Notes under the pieces: generated by a model
What the model was told of the DNA's origin: nothing
The model's input: only the letters and a program-made list of their open reading frames with translations
The model's database searches: none
Assembly: GCA_030066785.1 (NCBI GenBank)
Contig: JASJAZ010000040.1
Span: 1 to 39,432 of the forward strand
Length of the DNA: 39,432 nucleotides
Direction of reading: 5' to 3'
Source: Desulfobacterales bacterium
Lineage (GTDB): Bacteria; Desulfobacterota; Desulfobacteria; Desulfobacterales; JASJAZ01
Translations under genes and position numbers: made by a program
Part shown: one piece after another, positions 6,950 through 15,331 of the stretch
Layout of the letters: each line of letters begins with the position of its first letter
Numbering within the stretch: position 1 is the stretch's first letter

Positions 6950-8485
6950 TTATAAAAGCTTAACCACCACCAGGGTGATATCGTCTTCCTGTGGGGCATC
7001 TCCTTGAAAAACGCTAAGGTCCTCAATGATACTGTTTAGAATATTTTTAGCTGATTGAGCTGCATTTTTGCGCATGGTTTCGTAAATTCGGTTCCAACCA
7101 AACATTTCACCCTTTTCGTTTTGGGCTTCGCGAATGCCATCAGTGCCCACCATGACAATGCTGCCGGGAGTCCAGCCTTTGTGGGTATATTTTTTAAATT
7201 CCAAATCCTCAACTACCCCCAATGCCATCCCCTCACCCGCGAGTTCGCGGAAAGTATTATCTGACACATCGTAAAGGATTGCGGGCTCGTGACCGGCGCG
7301 AATCCAATGGATAGACATGCTTGCAAGTTCTATTTCCAGAAAAAACATGGTCATGAACCGGCCGCTCTCCTGTACATCATTGGCCAGATTTAAGTTGACG
7401 TCTGACATAATGTCGGTCACTTCGTGTTCAACCGTCACTTTTTGCCGTAATAGCGCGCGCACCGTGGTCATGAGCAGGGCGGCACTTATGCCATGCTCGG
7501 AAACGTCAGCGACCACTACGCCTAAGTTGCCGTTTGGCAGGCTGAAGTAGTCGTAATAGTCTCCGCCGGTTTCGTCGCAATATTTGCTGATACCGGCGAT
7601 ATCGAGCCCCGGCAATACAGGGGGGGCATCGGGCAATAAGTTCTGTTGGACCTCTTCGGCCAACTTTAAGGCTGTTAAAAGCTGCAGGCGATGTCTTAAT
7701 CCATCGATCATTGTATTGGTGTATCCGGCGATAACCCCAAACTCATCATTGGTTGTGACCGGCACGAGTTTGGAAAGATCACCCTGACTGACTTTTTTAA
7801 GAACCCTGGTCTCGTTTTCGAATAGCAACTTAAGATTTTTGGAATACGATATGATTAAATTTACGATTGCCACTAGCAGCACAGCCATGACAAAAAATAC
7901 TTCGCGCATGACTGAAAGTTGGGCCTGGGCGATGGACATGCCGCTCTGTTCGATCTTGGCAAGCCAGACCACATCCCTGGCAATAACCAATCCGAGAACA
8001 ATAGAGACAAATAAAATAGTGGTAAGCGCAACCAGTGAAAATTTGCGCGTCATTGAATATAGACGCTGCGGCGGTGGAAATAAGCTTTCTTTGGCAAATG
8101 TATCATAAATGATAGTTCGTTCGCGCGCTAACGCCATATCTAGTCCGAGAAAAAAACCAACAACAGCGCAACCCAATAACAAACTGATGCCACTTGTAGC
8201 CGGGAAACGATAGATGAGGGTGTTATATAGCACCACAACAGTGCCGGCCGCCATACATAGCGTAAAATCAAGAAATAGCTGCCTTTTAGGCTGGGCAATG
8301 CGGGGATGATTCAGAATGAAGCGTTTTTCAAATGGTCTGCGCAGCAACAGAATGGCACTGAAGGGAATCAAAAGGCTTACCCCCAAGAGCACGGGGGGCA
8401 GTGTTTCTATAAAAGGTCAGACCTGCCCGCCATAGACAGTCAATGCTACGACAGCAATTAGCGTGTGAATGACGACTCTGAGCAT
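6950..8485 (-). CDS. HAMP-containing SpoIIE/PP2C phosphatase with an in-frame TGA near its N-terminus
   Basis: The uninterrupted frame runs from GTG 8392 (480 residues), but that start has no ribosome site. ATG 8485 has AAAGGAT at good spacing and is in the same frame, giving 22 residues, then TGA (8417-8419), then PFIETLPPVLLG and the rest, about 512 codons in all. The layout is four to five transmembrane segments, a HAMP region (about 190-245 of the 480), the linker LAEEVQQNLLP and a PP2C domain with GGDYYDYF, ADVSEHGISAALLM, GTDGIREAQ and EDDITLVVVK. The usual DVSGHG reads DVSEHG. The domain is close to that of the 11621-13762 phosphatase. The TGA may be a nonsense mutation, a read error, or a recoded codon: a C5/G5 hairpin follows about 18 bases downstream. 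No STAS partner is adjacent. Confidence 0.8.
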
Positions 8486-8614
8486 GATTTATCCTTTTGA
8501 TTTGTCAACGTTTTGTATGGATAAAAAATCGTAAAGGCAGGCGTCCGTTTCGTTGGCATTATGAATTCAGGGCATGATGGGTGCCTCCGGGAAGCTGTGA
8601 ACCGTGTTAACATT

Positions 8615-9037
8615 TTAGCGCACAACCAACACCGGGCAGGAGGCGGCATGCAAGACCCGGTGTGTAACACTGCCGACAATGAGCCCTTCCAAGTCTGATA
8701 GGCCGCGCGATCCCATTATGATTAAGTCGGCCTTTTCGGTATCGGCAACTGCCACAATGACCTCGCCGGCTCTGCCCTCCATGATTCGTTCGGTAATGGC
8801 AATGTTTGCTTTCCGAAACAATTCACGAAACGGCTTCACAAGCGTCTCTGCCTCCTGATTGATTTTGTTAATGGCTTGTTGAAGATAGGGCTCTCCCAAA
8901 AGGGTCGGGTAATTTCTGTGGCAGTGGATTAAAATGATGTCAGCCTGAAGCATTTTCAGCAGTTCAATGGCATATTCAACCGCCCGCTTGGAATGCTCCG
9001 ACCCATCCACAGCGATTAAAATTTTTTGCAGTTGCAT
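8615..9037 (-). CDS. Universal stress protein (UspA family)
   Basis: A 140-residue single Usp domain. It opens with KILIAVDGSEHSKRAVEYA (the Asp of the nucleotide-binding strand) and ends with the ATP-binding loop G-S-R-G-x9-G-S-V (GSRGLSDLEGLIVGSVTHRV) and SCPVLVVR. It is therefore an ATP-binding type, soluble and cytoplasmic, expected to help in stress tolerance. GGGAG precedes ATG 9037 at proper spacing, and a near-consensus sigma-70 promoter lies at 9081-9109. It appears to be a single-gene unit, with the downstream phosphatase start about 130 bases away. The family assignment is secure; the specific stress is unknown. Confidence 0.95.
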   Translation of the reverse strand: MQLQKILIAVDGSEHSKRAVEYAIELLKMLQADIILIHCHRNYPTLLGEPYLQQAINKINQEAETLVKPFRELFRKANIAITERIMEGRAGEVIVAVADTEKADLIIMGSRGLSDLEGLIVGSVTHRVLHAASCPVLVVR

Positions 9038-9080
9038 AATTACTTGCTCCCAGCTCTATAGATTAGTATTTGATGCCAAC

Positions 9081-9109
9081 CTTATAATATCTGGCAAAGG
9101 CTTTGTCAA
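9081..9109 (-). promoter_or_regulatory. Sigma-70 promoter of the universal stress gene
   Basis: On the minus strand TTGACA (9109-9104), a 17-base spacer and TATAAG (9086-9081). Both boxes are near consensus with ideal spacing. The predicted start near 9074 gives a short leader of about 35 bases to ATG 9037. Confidence 0.7.
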
Positions 9110-9172
9110 AATGCGCTGTATTTTTGATGGGATTGCTTTATTTATGAGACAAAGCGGTGTTGCCATTGGTGC

Positions 9173-9733
9173 ATGGCTGACGTTAAAATCGGTTTCGTAT
9201 TCATGCCTCAGACGCAATCATTGATCGACCTAGCTGCCATTCATTGGACCACCAATTCGTATTGGCAGGCAATAAACCATAGTTTAGCGCACGTGATCTC
9301 TCGCTATCCGACGCAATTAAGAGCAAGTGTTGCAACGGCCCAACAGATCAACCACTGGTTCCAGGAGCTGTTTCCACTAATGGAAGAACTGTGCGCGGCC
9401 ACATGTGCTCATTGCCCGGATCCCTGCTGTCTCTCTGCGCGTGCTTGGATTGATTTTCGCGATTTGCTTTATTGGCACCTGGCCCAAATCGACATACCGG
9501 CCCAACAGCTACGCGCCCGTGCCGATGATACCTGCCGTTACTTCAGCCCCAAAGGCTGTACATTGCCGCGTAGCAGTCGTCCCTGGATCTGTACCTGGTA
9601 TCTATGTGCGACCCAAACCGCTTGTGGCCGGCGGCAATTTCCCCATAAACTGCAATATCTAACCACACTGAGGGCCAAGCTAAAGAAAGCGCGGGGCCAG
9701 CTGGAAGAAGCGTTTATTGCCGTTGTGACCTAA
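9173..9733 (+). CDS. YkgJ-like Cys-cluster protein
   Basis: A 186-residue soluble protein with a cysteine pattern typical of the YkgJ/zinc-or-iron-chelating family: CAHCPDPCC near residue 80, then CRYFSPKGCTLP and RPWICTWYLC near 123-146. The helical N-terminus (15-75) and the basic C-terminal helix carry no recognised motif. Function in this family is poorly known. The cysteines probably bind a metal or iron-sulfur centre, and a maturation role has been proposed for relatives. The start is uncertain: no convincing ribosome site precedes ATG 9173, and ATG 9203 is an alternative. It is transcribed away from the stress-protein gene, so the 135-base gap should hold promoters for both. A second YkgJ-type protein is encoded at 19648. 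Confidence 0.7.
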   Translation: MADVKIGFVFMPQTQSLIDLAAIHWTTNSYWQAINHSLAHVISRYPTQLRASVATAQQINHWFQELFPLMEELCAATCAHCPDPCCLSARAWIDFRDLLYWHLAQIDIPAQQLRARADDTCRYFSPKGCTLPRSSRPWICTWYLCATQTACGRRQFPHKLQYLTTLRAKLKKARGQLEEAFIAVVT

Positions 9734-9826
9734 TGGCTTGGTTGGTTCAGCCTGTAATGGAGGTGATCTTTGAAGCAGGGTCCCGTGAAAAAAGGGTCGT
9801 ATATCGCTGCAAGGTTCATGTATGGT

Positions 9827-10267
9827 TCAAGGCATGCGGGTTAAATTGTTTTCAAGCAGGTTGGCATCGCGTAAGGTGATATTGGTAAATTCCACACCGA
9901 TACCTTTGGATGCCCGACGAATGACTTGGCCGATGACTTTGACGGCATCTTCAGAGTCGGGAAAATTAAAATAGAGGGATATTTCCTGGCCAATCGAAAA
10001 AGATTCAGTGGTTTCAATAAAAACCCCACTGATGCTGATGTCACGGATGTATTGCATATAGGTGCAATCAGGGGTGTCGCATTCGACGGCAATGGTGCAG
10101 TCTTTGCGTTGATGGCGTCGCCTTGATTTGATCGGGTGTTTTTTAAGCAAGTTGATCAAAATAAACTGCTCGTCTTCCGAAAGACTTGAAATCAAATCAA
10201 AAAGTTCTTTCACCACACCAAATTGGTTGGGCTTACGCTCAGTTGAGGCCATACGCATATTCCTCAT
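9827..10267 (-). CDS. PilZ-domain protein (predicted c-di-GMP receptor)
   Basis: A 146-residue protein with a helical N-terminus (15-45) and a C-terminal PilZ barrel. The c-di-GMP contacts are present: the RRRHQRKDC arginine-rich motif (RxxxR) at about 49-57 and DISISGVFIE (DxSxxG) at about 76-85. There is no enzymatic domain, so it should act as a c-di-GMP-responsive adaptor. ATG 10267 has little ribosome-site support. GAGGAAT sits better before the internal ATG at 10252 (sixth residue), which may be the true start. A weak sigma-70-like promoter (TTGACA, 17 bases, TTAACT) lies at 10313-10341. No diguanylate cyclase is in the window. Confidence 0.88.
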   Translation of the reverse strand: MRNMRMASTERKPNQFGVVKELFDLISSLSEDEQFILINLLKKHPIKSRRRHQRKDCTIAVECDTPDCTYMQYIRDISISGVFIETTESFSIGQEISLYFNFPDSEDAVKVIGQVIRRASKGIGVEFTNITLRDANLLENNLTRMP

Positions 10268-10312
10268 TAATTACACCGCATATCTCACGGCAATTGTCCC
10301 CTTTAATTAAAA

Positions 10313-10341
10313 AGTTAAAGTATTTTATGCAGTTATGTCAA
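10313..10341 (-). promoter_or_regulatory. Possible sigma-70 promoter for the PilZ gene
   Basis: A perfect TTGACA (10341-10336) and a 17-base spacer, but a poor -10 box (TTAACT). It is placed about 45 bases before the PilZ start. It is plausible but weak, and an activator or another sigma factor may be needed. Confidence 0.35.
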
Positions 10342-10375
10342 TCATAAAACGGATCGCCGTTTTTGAGGCATTATT

Positions 10376-11578
10376 TTAGGCATAAAAGACCTTTGCAGGG
10401 GTCATCGAAAGTAGTTGCACTTTTTGCGGCGTTACCTGAAAAACGCTTTCAATCCCGGCGGCAAATTTTCCAGGAAAGACCATTTTGGGTTCGATGGCAA
10501 AAACAACACCTGGTTTGAGGCGATCGGGTCGGTTTTTAGCAATAAAGGGCGGCTCTACAAGTTCGTGGCCGATGCCGTGTCCCACAAATGATACCTTGTA
10601 GCCTGGCGGACCTAAAAATGCGTCGGCATAGCCAAGCGCATCGGCCTGCCAGATTGTCATTTCAAACAATTCATCGGCAGGCATTCCAGGCTTAGCTTTT
10701 TGAAGCACATGGTCGTGGATTTCAATAGCGGCCTCACAGGCACGTCGAGCGTCATCCGGCATGGAACCGATTGCAAACATACGCGTTTCATCAATATGAA
10801 AACCGTTTAAAACGGTGCCAAAATCAATCATGATGGGTTCGTTGGGCCGGATCTTGCGCAAGCTGGCCCCACAGGGAAACGCAGCGGACATTCCTTGTCC
10901 GGATGCGGGTGCCTCCAACACGCCAACTTTGCCGCCGTTGGGTCCACTGAGAATATGCCAAGGATAGGCGCCGGGTTGAAAGTTACGGTCGCGCAACATG
11001 CCTTCGTGGCCCCACCGACGGGCAAATGTCTCTAGCAAACCGGCGAACCCCATTTCGCTGAGACCTGTTCGAATAACGGTTTGCGCGTACTCAAACGTTT
11101 GTTTGGAAAGATCGGCGGCGTTTTTGAGCTGTTCTATTTCCCAATCCGATTTGATCATGCGCGTTGCCAGAATGAGATCGGAGGCGTCCGCCGATTCATG
11201 TGTGTCAAAAAGCTTTTTGAGGAATTGAAATACATTGACAGGCAGTACATCCAATTCATATCCGAGCACGCTTGGGTAGTGATCGTAAAACTCGCGAATC
11301 AATCGCGGCATTTCACGGATAGATTTTATTTCGATAATATGTTGTAAGGGTGATTCAGATACTGCCCGGGGATGGTATTTTTTAACACCCCAAAGGGGAT
11401 CGCCCTCGGCGGGAATATAAAGGGGGCCGTTCTGGGCACTGCCGCTAAAGTAGAATAGATCGGCTCTTTGAATGACCAAGAGGCCATCGATGCCGTTTTG
11501 CTGCAATTTTTTCTGGATGATGGCAATTCGGGAGTCGATTTCAAAGGACGGGACGTGAAATTTGTTCGTATTCTCCAA
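10376..11578 (-). CDS. M24 family Xaa-Pro peptidase (aminopeptidase P/prolidase-like)
   Basis: A 400-residue two-domain protein: a creatinase-like N-terminal domain (1-145) and a pita-bread M24 catalytic domain (150-400). All five dimetal ligands are seen: Asp252 (IDFGT) and Asp263 (HIDETRMF), His338 (GHGIGHEL), Glu363 (AIEPKM) and Glu377 (GIESVF). It is cytoplasmic and likely cleaves Xaa-Pro dipeptides or N-terminal residues before proline. The length and N-terminal domain fit the prolidase/PepQ-like branch, but some M24 relatives act on methylated small molecules, so the exact substrate is open. It follows the dCache phosphatase gene on the same strand with about 42 bases between, so the two are probably co-transcribed. 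Confidence 0.9.
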   Translation of the reverse strand: MENTNKFHVPSFEIDSRIAIIQKKLQQNGIDGLLVIQRADLFYFSGSAQNGPLYIPAEGDPLWGVKKYHPRAVSESPLQHIIEIKSIREMPRLIREFYDHYPSVLGYELDVLPVNVFQFLKKLFDTHESADASDLILATRMIKSDWEIEQLKNAADLSKQTFEYAQTVIRTGLSEMGFAGLLETFARRWGHEGMLRDRNFQPGAYPWHILSGPNGGKVGVLEAPASGQGMSAAFPCGASLRKIRPNEPIMIDFGTVLNGFHIDETRMFAIGSMPDDARRACEAAIEIHDHVLQKAKPGMPADELFEMTIWQADALGYADAFLGPPGYKVSFVGHGIGHELVEPPFIAKNRPDRLKPGVVFAIEPKMVFPGKFAAGIESVFQVTPQKVQLLSMTPAKVFYA

Positions 11579-11620
11579 GTAATCAAATCCTATCGCAGAT
11601 TGCGATGTAATCTGTTTGCA

Positions 11621-13762
11621 TCACCCATTAACTTTCACAATCACGATGGTGACATCATCTTCCAGTTCGCTGGAACCTCTGAAGCGGGCCAATTCTGTGG
11701 CGATCGTTTTCTGAATATCATCCGCTGAAGCAGCAGCCATTTGGCATACGATGTTTTTAAGTTCTTCTTTGCCAAACATTGCCCCGGCCGCATTGTGCAT
11801 TTCCCAAATGCCGTCAGTCCCAATCAAGATGATTTGTCCGGGCTCTATATGGCGACTCGATTGTTCATATTTGAACGTGTCATCAACACCTAAGGTTAGG
11901 CCGTCGCCTTTGAGTTCATCAAACTGATCGGTTTTTTGATCATAAATAATGGCGGGTTCATGGCCGGCGCGCACCCAATGAATTTGTCTGGCAGAGATGT
12001 TAAATTCGCTATAAAAAAGGGTCATAAAATGGGATGTCAGGCTGGTATCCATTGATAATCGACGATTGACATCGGTCACAATTTCACAGGGTTTTCCAGG
12101 CATTGCGGCCCGCTGGCGGAGCAAAGCCCTTGCCGTCGTCATCAATAAAGCGGATGGTACGCCATGGCCGGAAACATCTCCCACGATAACCGCCAAACGT
12201 TTTTCGATCGCATCGCCAACCTTAAAAAAATCATAATAGTCGCCACCGGTCTGTTCGCAATATTCGGTCGCGCCGGCAATATCCAATTCCTTGATTTTAG
12301 GCGGCTTAACAGGCAACAGATTCTGTTGGACTTCACGGGCAAGTTCCAAGGTGTTGCGGATACGATAATGATCCTCCAGTTTTGGCACCATTTCATTGAA
12401 CGCACGAATAACCTGATCGCGCTCGTCACCGGTGCGAAGATTTAAGCGGACACTGAAGTCTCCCCGGGCAAGCTTTTTGGCGGCCGCTGCTATTTTCAGC
12501 AGTGATCGGGTGACGGCCCGGGAACTTAGCAGGGCTGCCACTGTCAAGACGATGAATACAGCCACGGCAGCGATGCCCGTGGTTAAAAGCTGTTTATCCA
12601 CATACGATAGAAAGGTTTGATTGATATTGTCCATCCGGGACTTTATGACCGCCAACGGTACAATAATGATAAACTGGGTATTTTCATCAACAGGTGCAAA
12701 CGCCCAGATGGATTCGACGCCCGCATAGGGCAGAATCGCATGGCCTGCTTGTTGTTTGGACAGTTGTTTGGTAATGAAGGCCAGCGAAGCTTTGTCCGAA
12801 GACCGCAACCATTCATATTCGATGACACTCTGCCAGGAGTTTGCTTGCTGCTGATAATCTTTTTGTGCCAGAATCAGCAAGCCGGGTTCGCCATCAGGGG
12901 GGCGAGTTTCAATGGTGGTCATAAACGAGCGCATGGCGGATGACCACAATGATACCAACTCATTTTCTTGAATGACCCGCGTGATCAACACGTCCAACGC
13001 CGCCACACCGGCTAAGCTGCCATCCGGATAGTTGATGCGCCGGGAGGCGGTAAAGGTAACCAAACCGCTGGTGGCATCCACGTTCGGCGGTGTCCACAAA
13101 ACGCGACCATGGACCGGTTTAGTGTAGACGGCGGCCTGATACCAAGGGCGGCGGCGGCCGTCATATCCAGGCGGATAGCCGCCATGGCCCGGATAACTCA
13201 TATGAACGCCTTTTTCCAGACTCACATACGTCCAATGCACAAAATCGCCAAATTCCACGATGGCACTTTTAAAATCCGGCAAAATACGGGTAAGCTGGCT
13301 GATCTCACGCTGAACGGATGCTGCATCGGTGCCCGGGGCGATTAAAAACACAGGGTGCTCAATGCTTACCGGAGGGGCTTCGGCATCCCCATAGTTTGGT
13401 TGCCGAATCTGACCGCTGCCTTTTTTAAGGTCTGGAGGGGCTTTTTGTGGATCATCATAGTCGGATGCAAAATAAATAGGACCGGTTGCGGGCGGAGCTT
13501 GGGCCAAAGCCCTTTCAGCCGAATTAGCGATAACCACTAAACCCAGTTCAACGGCATTGCCAATATTGCGTAAAATCTTGGCATAATTGCTAACCGTCAG
13601 CTCCAGAGCCTTGCTGGCAATATCCAAAAGATTCTGTCGGGAATCGTTAATGATTGATTGTCCGAGCGTTTCGGTTCCCTCTTGGCTGATGTGGGTGACC
13701 GATACCAGCGGCACGAGACTGAAAGCAAAAAGAATCAGGAAAAATTTCCAACGAATTTTCAT
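11621..13762 (-). CDS. dCache-HAMP SpoIIE/PP2C phosphatase
   Basis: A 713-residue membrane protein. Transmembrane helix 1 is at about 5-23. A large periplasmic dCache-type sensor (30-385) carries the Cache hallmark RRRPWYQAAV near 203-212 and SGLVTFTASRRI. Helix 2 is at about 392-416, followed by HAMP (417-465), the linker LAREVQQNLLP and the SpoIIE PP2C domain. Catalytic motifs are intact: QTGGDYYDFF, VGDVSGHGVPSALLM, GTDGIWEMH and EDDVTIVIVK. It should sense a small extracytoplasmic ligand and dephosphorylate a STAS protein, but no STAS or HATPase gene is adjacent, so the partner must be elsewhere, possibly at 4185-5062. The PP2C domain is strikingly like that of the 6950-8485 gene, so a recent paralogous pair is likely. 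The M24 peptidase follows in the same direction. Confidence 0.93.
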   Translation of the reverse strand: MKIRWKFFLILFAFSLVPLVSVTHISQEGTETLGQSIINDSRQNLLDIASKALELTVSNYAKILRNIGNAVELGLVVIANSAERALAQAPPATGPIYFASDYDDPQKAPPDLKKGSGQIRQPNYGDAEAPPVSIEHPVFLIAPGTDAASVQREISQLTRILPDFKSAIVEFGDFVHWTYVSLEKGVHMSYPGHGGYPPGYDGRRRPWYQAAVYTKPVHGRVLWTPPNVDATSGLVTFTASRRINYPDGSLAGVAALDVLITRVIQENELVSLWSSAMRSFMTTIETRPPDGEPGLLILAQKDYQQQANSWQSVIEYEWLRSSDKASLAFITKQLSKQQAGHAILPYAGVESIWAFAPVDENTQFIIIVPLAVIKSRMDNINQTFLSYVDKQLLTTGIAAVAVFIVLTVAALLSSRAVTRSLLKIAAAAKKLARGDFSVRLNLRTGDERDQVIRAFNEMVPKLEDHYRIRNTLELAREVQQNLLPVKPPKIKELDIAGATEYCEQTGGDYYDFFKVGDAIEKRLAVIVGDVSGHGVPSALLMTTARALLRQRAAMPGKPCEIVTDVNRRLSMDTSLTSHFMTLFYSEFNISARQIHWVRAGHEPAIIYDQKTDQFDELKGDGLTLGVDDTFKYEQSSRHIEPGQIILIGTDGIWEMHNAAGAMFGKEELKNIVCQMAAASADDIQKTIATELARFRGSSELEDDVTIVIVKVNG

Positions 13763-13945
13763 GAATTTTATTTTCGCAGGATCATATTGGCGGCAGACGG
13801 AAAAATTAAACTTAAACGTCGGCCTGCTTTAAAATCGTTACGGAAGTTAGTATGAAACCATATCGGATGTGTTCGCTGATGTCCAGCAAGACATAGGCGC
13901 ACAAAAAATTACCAACGATTCATTATTTGGCAACAGGTCACCACA

Positions 13946-15058
13946 ATGGCAGGTAATACGTATCGCTTCGAAGTGATTACCGCTCAAAATTTACAGAGCT
14001 TTGCCGAAAAACGCATTGACCCAACGCAGTGGCAGGGTCTGATACCGATTTCCCGGAAGCGATCGCTCGCCCAAGCACGAAATCCACATGCCGCTCCTGC
14101 CGATCCGGTGCTCTTACTGGCCTTTGAAGGTAGACGCTGTATCGGTTATCATGGTTTGCTACCCGGCCTGTTGAATAATAAAACGCGCTTTTCTAAAGTT
14201 TTTTGGGCGACAACCTTTTTTGTGGACGATGCTTATCGAGGCCGGGGCTTAGGACGGCACATAATCGAGAGAATAAAATCTTTGAAAATTGATTTCATGG
14301 TAACAGGCATGACGCGAGCAGCCGAGAGGGCCTACCTGGCTGCCGGCGTCAATCAGGCTGGCAGCGTCGCCTTTTATCAATTGAATGCAGATCAAAACAA
14401 ACCAGACCGATCCTCTGGGTCGCATTTTGTTACCCGAGAGTCTTTGCGCAATGAACCACCTTTACAGGCAGTGCTTGGCAAATTTTTGGATCAGTTTGGC
14501 CTTGACTGCAAATTGGTTGACCGGTTGAGTCATAACAAGAAGTTACAGAATTTTAAATCTTCCGATAGAGTTGAATTTTTTCGCGACATTGAGTTTATCA
14601 ACTGGATGATCACTTTCCCCTGGATTTACAGTGGCGATACCTCCCAGGCAAATAATCAAAGCTATTACTTTTCAAGCCAACGCGATCGGTTCGAGTACAT
14701 TGTGATAGAGTTTTATGCGCCTAACACCAATGTTTGGATGGGTTTTATGGTGTTTTCGCTTTCCCATCATAAACAACGAACGGTACTCAAAGCCTTGGAC
14801 CATTGCCTAATCCCTTCCGTCAATCCTGCCGTATTTTTGGAAACGACCCTTTTTATGGCCAAACAGATCGGTGTGGATCGCATGGAGCATCCGGCTGATT
14901 GGCATACGGATTCCGCACTTGTATCGGCCCCCGATTTTACGGTTAAAAAGAAAAAACGATCCTACTGTTACTACGCAGGAAACCCGCAAGGAATGCTGCG
15001 TGATACGATACCTGCCATTTACCTGAACTATTGTGACGGCGATGCGCCCTTCACCTAA
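13946..15058 (+). CDS. GNAT-fold N-acetyltransferase
   Basis: A 370-residue protein. The N-terminal 150 residues show a GNAT fold: strand CIGYHGLLPG, then ATTFFVDDAYRGRGLGRHIIERI with the acetyl-CoA pyrophosphate motif R-G-R-G-L-G. The C-terminal 200 residues are not recognised. They contain an aromatic-rich FINWMITFPWIY and could be a second, degenerate GNAT-like lobe, as in some double-domain acetyltransferases. The acceptor is unknown. It is transcribed divergently from the dCache phosphatase, with 183 bases between the starts. Only a weak AGGTC precedes ATG 13946. A hairpin at 15073-15106 lies just after the stop. Confidence 0.75.
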   Translation: MAGNTYRFEVITAQNLQSFAEKRIDPTQWQGLIPISRKRSLAQARNPHAAPADPVLLLAFEGRRCIGYHGLLPGLLNNKTRFSKVFWATTFFVDDAYRGRGLGRHIIERIKSLKIDFMVTGMTRAAERAYLAAGVNQAGSVAFYQLNADQNKPDRSSGSHFVTRESLRNEPPLQAVLGKFLDQFGLDCKLVDRLSHNKKLQNFKSSDRVEFFRDIEFINWMITFPWIYSGDTSQANNQSYYFSSQRDRFEYIVIEFYAPNTNVWMGFMVFSLSHHKQRTVLKALDHCLIPSVNPAVFLETTLFMAKQIGVDRMEHPADWHTDSALVSAPDFTVKKKKRSYCYYAGNPQGMLRDTIPAIYLNYCDGDAPFT

Positions 15059-15072
15059 GCGGTTAATCATAA

Positions 15073-15106
15073 AACGGCCGTCTCCCTATCAATTGAAACG
15101 GCCGTT
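15073..15106 (+). terminator. Hairpin AACGGCCGT/ACGGCCGTT after the acetyltransferase gene
   Basis: Nine-base perfect arms (15073-15081 and 15098-15106) with a 16-base loop, 14 bases after the stop at 15058. There is no U-run, so it is a weak intrinsic terminator at best and could instead stabilise the RNA end. Confidence 0.4.
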
Positions 15107-15130
15107 AATGTTCAATGGACAGATATCTAT

Positions 15131-15247
15131 ATGAAAATAATCAGCTCGGTAAGTTTTTACCAATTCTCCCCGAATAGTTCAAAATGGGCCTGCGGGTGTA
15201 CACATGCCGGGCATACGTCTGGTCCATGCATACCCGCAAAAGAATAA
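15131..15247 (+). CDS. Possible 38-residue Cys/His-rich small protein
   Basis: A short frame beginning MKIISSVSFYQ and ending with KWACGCTHAGHTSGPCIP. The C-terminal half packs three Cys and two His (CxCxHxxHx5C order), as in small metal-binding or modified peptides. Only a weak GGAC precedes the ATG. It lies between the acetyltransferase and transketolase genes, where nothing else explains the interval. I do not recognise a family. The frame could be fortuitous; the clustered Cys/His is the only argument for it. Confidence 0.35.
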   Translation: MKIISSVSFYQFSPNSSKWACGCTHAGHTSGPCIPAKE

Positions 15248-15331
15248 AAGCCGGTTCCCAGGCAATCACTATTGTGGTAGGTAGCCTTATTTTATTAACA
15301 TAGCGCATTTTAGCCTCAGGAGAATAACTTC

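Noticed and set aside
8417-8419. TGA read as tryptophan across the whole genome (altered code)
   Set aside because: Several clear family proteins end in TGA at the expected length (26863-26865, 30165-30167, 34504-34506), so TGA is a normal stop here.
15073-15106. Repeated ACGGCCGT as a mobile-element or attachment-site end
   Set aside because: It is only a short palindromic word occurring twice as hairpin arms, with no integrase or duplicated target nearby.
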